A DNA stretch of 64,000 nucleotides, taken from positions 62,001 to 126,000 of the forward strand of contig NZ_CANMUW010000011.1 of assembly GCF_947501225.1 (NCBI RefSeq), read 5' to 3'. The notes beneath the pieces are model-generated. The model searched no databases, was not told the origin of the DNA, and saw only the letters and a list, made by a program, of their open reading frames with translations. The translations under genes and the position numbers were made by a program. Below are positions 60,351-64,000 of the stretch, one piece after another. The stretch comes from an uncultured Shewanella sp. (GTDB lineage Bacteria > Pseudomonadota > Gammaproteobacteria > Enterobacterales > Shewanellaceae). Position 1 is the first letter of the stretch, and every line of letters starts with the position of its first letter.

Positions 60351-60853
60351 TGGCGTTAGTTTTTGTTGCACTAGGGGCAAATCTTACCGACCCGCAGACT
60401 CAGCTCGATAACGCCTGTAAAGCGCTTACCGAGCTGGCCCTGCCAAGCCCTGACTCAGCAGATAAGAGCTCACTTAGAGTTTCCCCCTACTACCGCTCCG
60501 CCCCGATGGGAGATGTGGTACAGCCCGACTATGTCAACGCCGTCGTCAGCTTCAATACCAGGCTCCAACCTATCGAGCTGTTGGATGCACTGCAAAAAAT
60601 TGAAAACGAGCAGGGCCGGGTGAGACTCGAGCGCTGGGGACCAAGAACCTTAGATCTCGACATTCTTCTCTATGACAATCAAACCATAGACTCCCCAAGA
60701 CTCACGATCCCCCATTATGGAATGAAGCAGCGCAGCTTTGTCCTGGTGCCTTTAGCCGATATCGCCCCCCGGCTGACTCTTCCCTGCGGCACAAAGCTCG
60801 AGCAACTTATAAATGCCGAATTGACCGCAGAATTAGAACAAATAGTCAGATAA
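60350..60853 (+). CDS. folK: 6-hydroxymethyl-7,8-dihydropterin pyrophosphokinase
   Basis: A 167-residue enzyme of folate synthesis (HPPK) that transfers pyrophosphate from ATP. Motifs are VALGANLTDP, VSPYYRSAPMG, QPDYVNAVV, and RWGPRTLDLDILLYDN (metal Asp pair), all in order. The ATG overlaps the pcnB stop (TAATG), so its translation depends on pcnB. pcnB-folK is also the E. coli order. Confidence 0.96.
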   Translation: MALVFVALGANLTDPQTQLDNACKALTELALPSPDSADKSSLRVSPYYRSAPMGDVVQPDYVNAVVSFNTRLQPIELLDALQKIENEQGRVRLERWGPRTLDLDILLYDNQTIDSPRLTIPHYGMKQRSFVLVPLADIAPRLTLPCGTKLEQLINAELTAELEQIVR

Positions 60854-60965
60854 TATTGAACTCGGCTCTGTGTTGGCTTATAAAAGCACACTGTCTTTAT
60901 CCAAATCTAAATGCGAAAGCTGAATATTTAGCACTAATACAATTAATCGATTTAAGATCATCACT

Positions 60966-61760
60966 ATGTCTAAAATAACTAGCTCTACCCTGCTCAAGTT
61001 TAAGCAGGAAGGTAAAAAGTTCACTGCACTCACGGCCTATGACGCAAGCTTTGCAAGCGCCTTCGACAGTGAAGGAATTGATGTGCTACTCGTCGGTGAT
61101 TCGATGGGAATGGTACTTCAAGGACATGATGATACTCTACCCGTAACGGTCGAAGATATTGCCTACCATACACGCTGTGTTCGCCGTGGTATCAAACGCT
61201 CTCTGCTTATCGCCGATATGCCGTTTATGAGTTACGCAACGGCCGAGCAAGCGATGACAAATGCCACCGCCTTGATGCAAGCCGGCGCGAATATGGTCAA
61301 GCTAGAGGGCGGCCACTGGTTACTGGACACCATAAGTAAACTGACCGAACGCGGTATCCCGGTCTGTGCTCACTTAGGCTTGACCCCGCAATCGGTACAT
61401 GTGTTCGGCGGCTTTAAGGTTCAGGGACGCGATTCAGACAATGCCCAGCGTATCCTGGATGAGGCTAAGGCTATCGAAGCGGCCGGAGCTCAGCTGCTGG
61501 TTGTAGAATGTATTCCGGCAGCACTTGCCAAGGCCGTCAGCGAAGCATTAACCATTCCGGTGATAGGCATCGGAGCCGGTGCCGATACCGATGGCCAGAT
61601 ACTGGTTATGCACGATGTATTGGGGATCTCCAGTGGCTACATTCCCCGCTTCTCTAAGAATTACCTGAAGCAGACCGGTGAGATCCGCGAGGCTATTCGC
61701 GCATATATCGACGAAGTCGCACAAGGTATCTTCCCGGGCATCGACCATACATTTAACTAG
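60966..61760 (+). CDS. panB: 3-methyl-2-oxobutanoate hydroxymethyltransferase
   Basis: A 264-residue TIM-barrel enzyme of pantothenate synthesis that uses methylene-THF and 2-oxoisovalerate. Metal-binding Asp in [27 protein letters not shown] and catalytic Glu in [20 protein letters not shown]. Length matches E. coli PanB (264). panC follows after about 130 bp with intervening hairpins. Confidence 0.97.
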   Translation: MSKITSSTLLKFKQEGKKFTALTAYDASFASAFDSEGIDVLLVGDSMGMVLQGHDDTLPVTVEDIAYHTRCVRRGIKRSLLIADMPFMSYATAEQAMTNATALMQAGANMVKLEGGHWLLDTISKLTERGIPVCAHLGLTPQSVHVFGGFKVQGRDSDNAQRILDEAKAIEAAGAQLLVVECIPAALAKAVSEALTIPVIGIGAGADTDGQILVMHDVLGISSGYIPRFSKNYLKQTGEIREAIRAYIDEVAQGIFPGIDHTFN

Positions 61761-61776
61761 GTAAGTATGCACTCAA

Positions 61777-61851
61777 CCGCCGGTAAATATCGACACTCAC
61801 CGGCGGCTTGGCCTGCAAACCAAGCAAAAATTCCCAGCCCGCTCTGGCGGG
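61777..61851. repeat. Three consecutive hairpins between panB and panC
   Basis: Stem-loops at 61777-61806 (7 bp, CCGCCGG arms), 61807-61824 (5 bp) and 61838-61851 (5 bp, CCCGC arms) lie in the 130-bp gap. None has a T run. They might form an mRNA-processing or partial-termination region between the two genes. Confidence 0.5.
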
Positions 61852-61892
61852 AGGAAGATCTATTCAGTAAAACAAAATAGTGCAGAGTTACT

Positions 61893-62738
61893 ATGATCAC
61901 CACTCAAGAAATCAGTCAGATCCGTCAACAAGTTCGTGCATGGCATGCCAAGGGCGAAACCGTCGCATTCGTTCCAACTATGGGCAACCTTCACCTGGGG
62001 CATATCACCCTCGTTAAGGAAGCGGTTAAACGTGCCGATCATGTCGTCGCCTCAATCTTTGTCAACCCGATGCAGTTTGGTCAAAATGAAGATCTCGATG
62101 CCTACCCGAGAACGCTGGCTGCCGACCAACAGGCATTGACCGATGCCGGTGCCGAACTGCTCTTCACCCCGACACCAGAGATCATCTACCCAAAGGGGAT
62201 GGAGCAGCAGAGCTTTGTAGAGGTTCCAAAAATCAGCGAAGAGCTATGCGGGGCCAGCCGTCCCGGACACTTCCGTGGTGTCGCCACAGTGGTCTGCAAG
62301 CTGTTTAATATCGTCCAGCCCGACATTGCTCTTTTCGGTCGCAAAGATTTCCAACAGCTGCTGGTGATAGAGACCATGGTGGCCGATCTCTCGATGCCTA
62401 TTGAGATTGTTGGCGTCGATACCATACGCGAGGCCTCAGGCTTAGCCATGAGCTCACGTAACGGCTACCTGAGTGAGGCACAGAAGGATAAGGCTGCGAC
62501 ACTTAAGCGGACTATGGATGCCATGTCCGATGCAATCCAGCAGGGTGAGTCCATTGCCGATGCCATTAAGGCCGGCACTCATCAGTTGAGCGAAGCTGGA
62601 TTCAGACCCGATTACCTCGAGGTACGCAGTGCATCGGACCTGTCTCTGGCGAGCGACGAAGATGCCTCACTTGTTATCCTTGCAGCGGCCTACATGGGCG
62701 ATACACGCCTGATTGATAACCTCTGCTTCACCCGCTAA
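61893..62738 (+). CDS. panC: Pantothenate synthetase
   Basis: A 281-residue ATP-dependent ligase joining pantoate and beta-alanine. HIGH-like motif [13 protein letters not shown], pantoate site [27 protein letters not shown], and KMSKS-like MSSRNGYLS. Length matches E. coli (283). A GAG ribosome site precedes the ATG. panD is not in the window. Confidence 0.97.
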   Translation: MITTQEISQIRQQVRAWHAKGETVAFVPTMGNLHLGHITLVKEAVKRADHVVASIFVNPMQFGQNEDLDAYPRTLAADQQALTDAGAELLFTPTPEIIYPKGMEQQSFVEVPKISEELCGASRPGHFRGVATVVCKLFNIVQPDIALFGRKDFQQLLVIETMVADLSMPIEIVGVDTIREASGLAMSSRNGYLSEAQKDKAATLKRTMDAMSDAIQQGESIADAIKAGTHQLSEAGFRPDYLEVRSASDLSLASDEDASLVILAAAYMGDTRLIDNLCFTR

Positions 62739-63047
62739 ACAGAGTGTTGCCTGTCGGGGTACCCGGTTAGGGTGCCTCGATTAATCCGTTCAACAGCTAT
62801 ATCGTCATACCTCTCTATATTGTCTTATTAATCAAAGCCAATATTGTCAGAACTCCCTCTCAAAAAACTGGTTTTATCGCGCCAGTTACGCCATAGTAGT
62901 ATGGATATATAAGAAAGTATTAGATGTCGTAATGGCTGGCTGAATGGATGTTCGTCAAATATCTTAGGTGTTTTTCGATATACAGCCAGAGATGGTGACA
63001 CTCATTAAGTGAGTGAGCAGAAAGCTGAACAGAGGATGTATAGCCTG
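62739..63047. other. Intergenic region after panC, no gene seen
   Basis: About 310 bp. Nothing conspicuous: no strong terminator, repeat or ribosome site other than the possible starts of the next gene at 63009, 63036 and 63048. Confidence 0.45.
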
Positions 63048-63578
63048 ATGGCAAGAGTGATACTCATATTTTTTACCTGTCTGACTTTTACCAGCCTGTT
63101 AGTCGGTTCAGCTCTGGCTGGTAGCATCTATAAATGCATCAAAGATGATAAGGTTGTCTTTAGTCAGACCAGCTGCCCCAAAGAGTTCAGCCAACGCCAG
63201 ATAGAATACGATCTGGGGATCACCACAGAGATCGACTCAGATAAGCCACAAAACTTTATCGACCCTCTCTCCGCACTGCTCGATATGAAAACCATCTCCA
63301 AAGAGAAGCTGATGCAGCTGATCAACGCTGAGATGTACCGTTTAAAACAGGAAAACAGCTATTTCGATATATTAAGGGCCAGTGAAGAGCAGAAGATAGA
63401 GCGTAAGCGTTATTGGCAGAAAAAAGAGAAGGATAACCCCGAGTATCTTAGTGAAATGAAGGAGATGCACCTCTATTTCGACGATCTTATCGCTAATAAC
63501 CAGAAGAGCATAGATCTTCTGCAGCAACGCAAGGCGCTGGTCCAAGCCGAAGAGAAACCGGAATCAACTGAAAAGTAA
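63048..63578 (+). CDS. Secreted DUF4124-like protein
   Basis: About 176 residues. A signal peptide (ILIFFTCLTFTSLLVGSALA) is followed by a DUF4124-like stretch (GSIYKCIKDDKVVFSQTSCP, with its Cys pair) and then a charged helical tail (about 75-170; KRYWQKKEKDNPEYLSEMKE). DUF4124 domains bind no known ligand. ATG at 63048 gives a normal signal peptide. GTG at 63009 or ATG at 63036 would add 13 or 4 residues; no clear ribosome site decides. Confidence 0.7.
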   Translation: MARVILIFFTCLTFTSLLVGSALAGSIYKCIKDDKVVFSQTSCPKEFSQRQIEYDLGITTEIDSDKPQNFIDPLSALLDMKTISKEKLMQLINAEMYRLKQENSYFDILRASEEQKIERKRYWQKKEKDNPEYLSEMKEMHLYFDDLIANNQKSIDLLQQRKALVQAEEKPESTEK

Positions 63579-63666
63579 GTTTTAAGATATTAGTCTTAAG
63601 GCCTTCGTTATAAACTGTCTGTTTCTGGTTTTCCCTATTTCAGCAACTCAAGAACTCTCGCTCCCG

Positions 63667-64000
63667 ATGAAAAAACTCACTTATCTCACTGTTTTTATAG
63701 CAGGCATACTGCTGGGAACACTCCTCTCCTATTTCACGCTGCAAAAGATCATCGCCAGTCGCGGCGGCATGGGGATGCATGGTTTTATCGATAAAGCCCA
63801 TACCATACTCAACCAACCAGAGGTCATGGATCTGCTCGTGTGTAGCAAACTCGCCATGAGTAACGATGAAAAGATCGATAATATGCGCCTTAACCTCACG
63901 TTAAATGAGCAGCTAGAGCCTATAGACAATGGTGAGATGCGTGCCCTGTTCGTGCTTATTTACGTCAAAGGCTACGCCTTCGGGGTTGCAGACTCGATTG
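63667..64000 (+). CDS. Membrane-anchored protein, 3' end outside the window
   Basis: 111 codons are open to the window edge: MKKLTYLTVFIAGILLGTLLSYF (one membrane anchor), then a soluble part with DKAHTILNQPEVMDLL, CSKLAMSNDEKID and IYVKGYAFGVADS. I do not recognise a family. It follows the DUF4124-like gene by 88 bp on the same strand, so the two may be co-transcribed. No strong ribosome site is seen. Confidence 0.6.
   Translation, partial: MKKLTYLTVFIAGILLGTLLSYFTLQKIIASRGGMGMHGFIDKAHTILNQPEVMDLLVCSKLAMSNDEKIDNMRLNLTLNEQLEPIDNGEMRALFVLIYVKGYAFGVADSI

Overview
The window looks like chromosomal DNA of a marine gammaproteobacterium, almost certainly Shewanella. The evidence is a four-haem flavocytochrome c fumarate reductase (FccA), an octahaem c-type cytochrome, a conserved yheV/yheS/yheT/yheU/prkB/crp block, an mrcB-hrpB-thpR-sfsA-dksA-gluQ-pcnB-folK-panB-panC block, and a glycine riboswitch ahead of an AGCS transporter. 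No rRNA, tRNA, CRISPR array, intact insertion sequence or prophage was seen.

Layout. 1-2.4 kb: the end of one octahaem cytochrome lipoprotein gene and a complete tandem paralogue, each with its own similar terminator. 2.5-10 kb: yheV, yheS, a TIGR02444 gene, a GMC oxidoreductase with a Tat-signal partner, yheT, yheU and prkB. 10.1-18 kb: a five-copy 76-79 bp tandem repeat, then a czcCBA-type metal efflux operon, a Cys/His-rich secreted protein and a Sel1-repeat protein, all lying between prkB and crp. 18.5-21.6 kb: crp, then a PepSY protein with a PhoPQ-like two-component system. 22-24 kb: structured two-hairpin repeats and fccA. 24.6-31.4 kb: two sensor systems facing each other. One is a solute-binding-domain kinase with an NtrC-like regulator that has lost key AAA+ motifs; the other is a urea/amide-type binding lipoprotein overlapping a kinase. 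31.5-32.8 kb: a DAACS symporter. 33.3-38.9 kb: a three-gene SMC/condensin-like operon (MksB/E/F-like) in the order SMC-E-F with no Toprim nuclease gene beside it. This is the best candidate for an under-described system. 39.2-42.3 kb: a truncated AGCS copy, an intact AGCS gene with its riboswitch, and a DUF3581 gene. 42.5-47.8 kb: a probable Fur-controlled iron/redox set (FecA-like receptor, porin, flavinylated FMN-binding protein, PepSY membrane protein). 48.2-62.7 kb: the housekeeping block from mrcB to panC, with pepB between thpR and sfsA. 62.7-64 kb: a DUF4124-like secreted protein and the start of a membrane-anchored protein cut by the window edge.

How the genes fit together. Much of the accessory content concerns anaerobic respiration and envelope redox chemistry (cytochromes, FccA, FMN/PepSY proteins), metal handling, and sensing of small organic solutes next to dicarboxylate and amino-acid transporters. 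The two housekeeping blocks keep an enterobacterial-like order, which makes the insertions easy to spot: GMC/Tat between TIGR02444 and yheT, czc between prkB and crp, and pepB between thpR and sfsA. Translation starts are notable: pcnB appears to begin with ATT, as in E. coli, and several other genes use GTG or TTG.

All assignments come from reading the sequence and from remembered family features; no database search was run.
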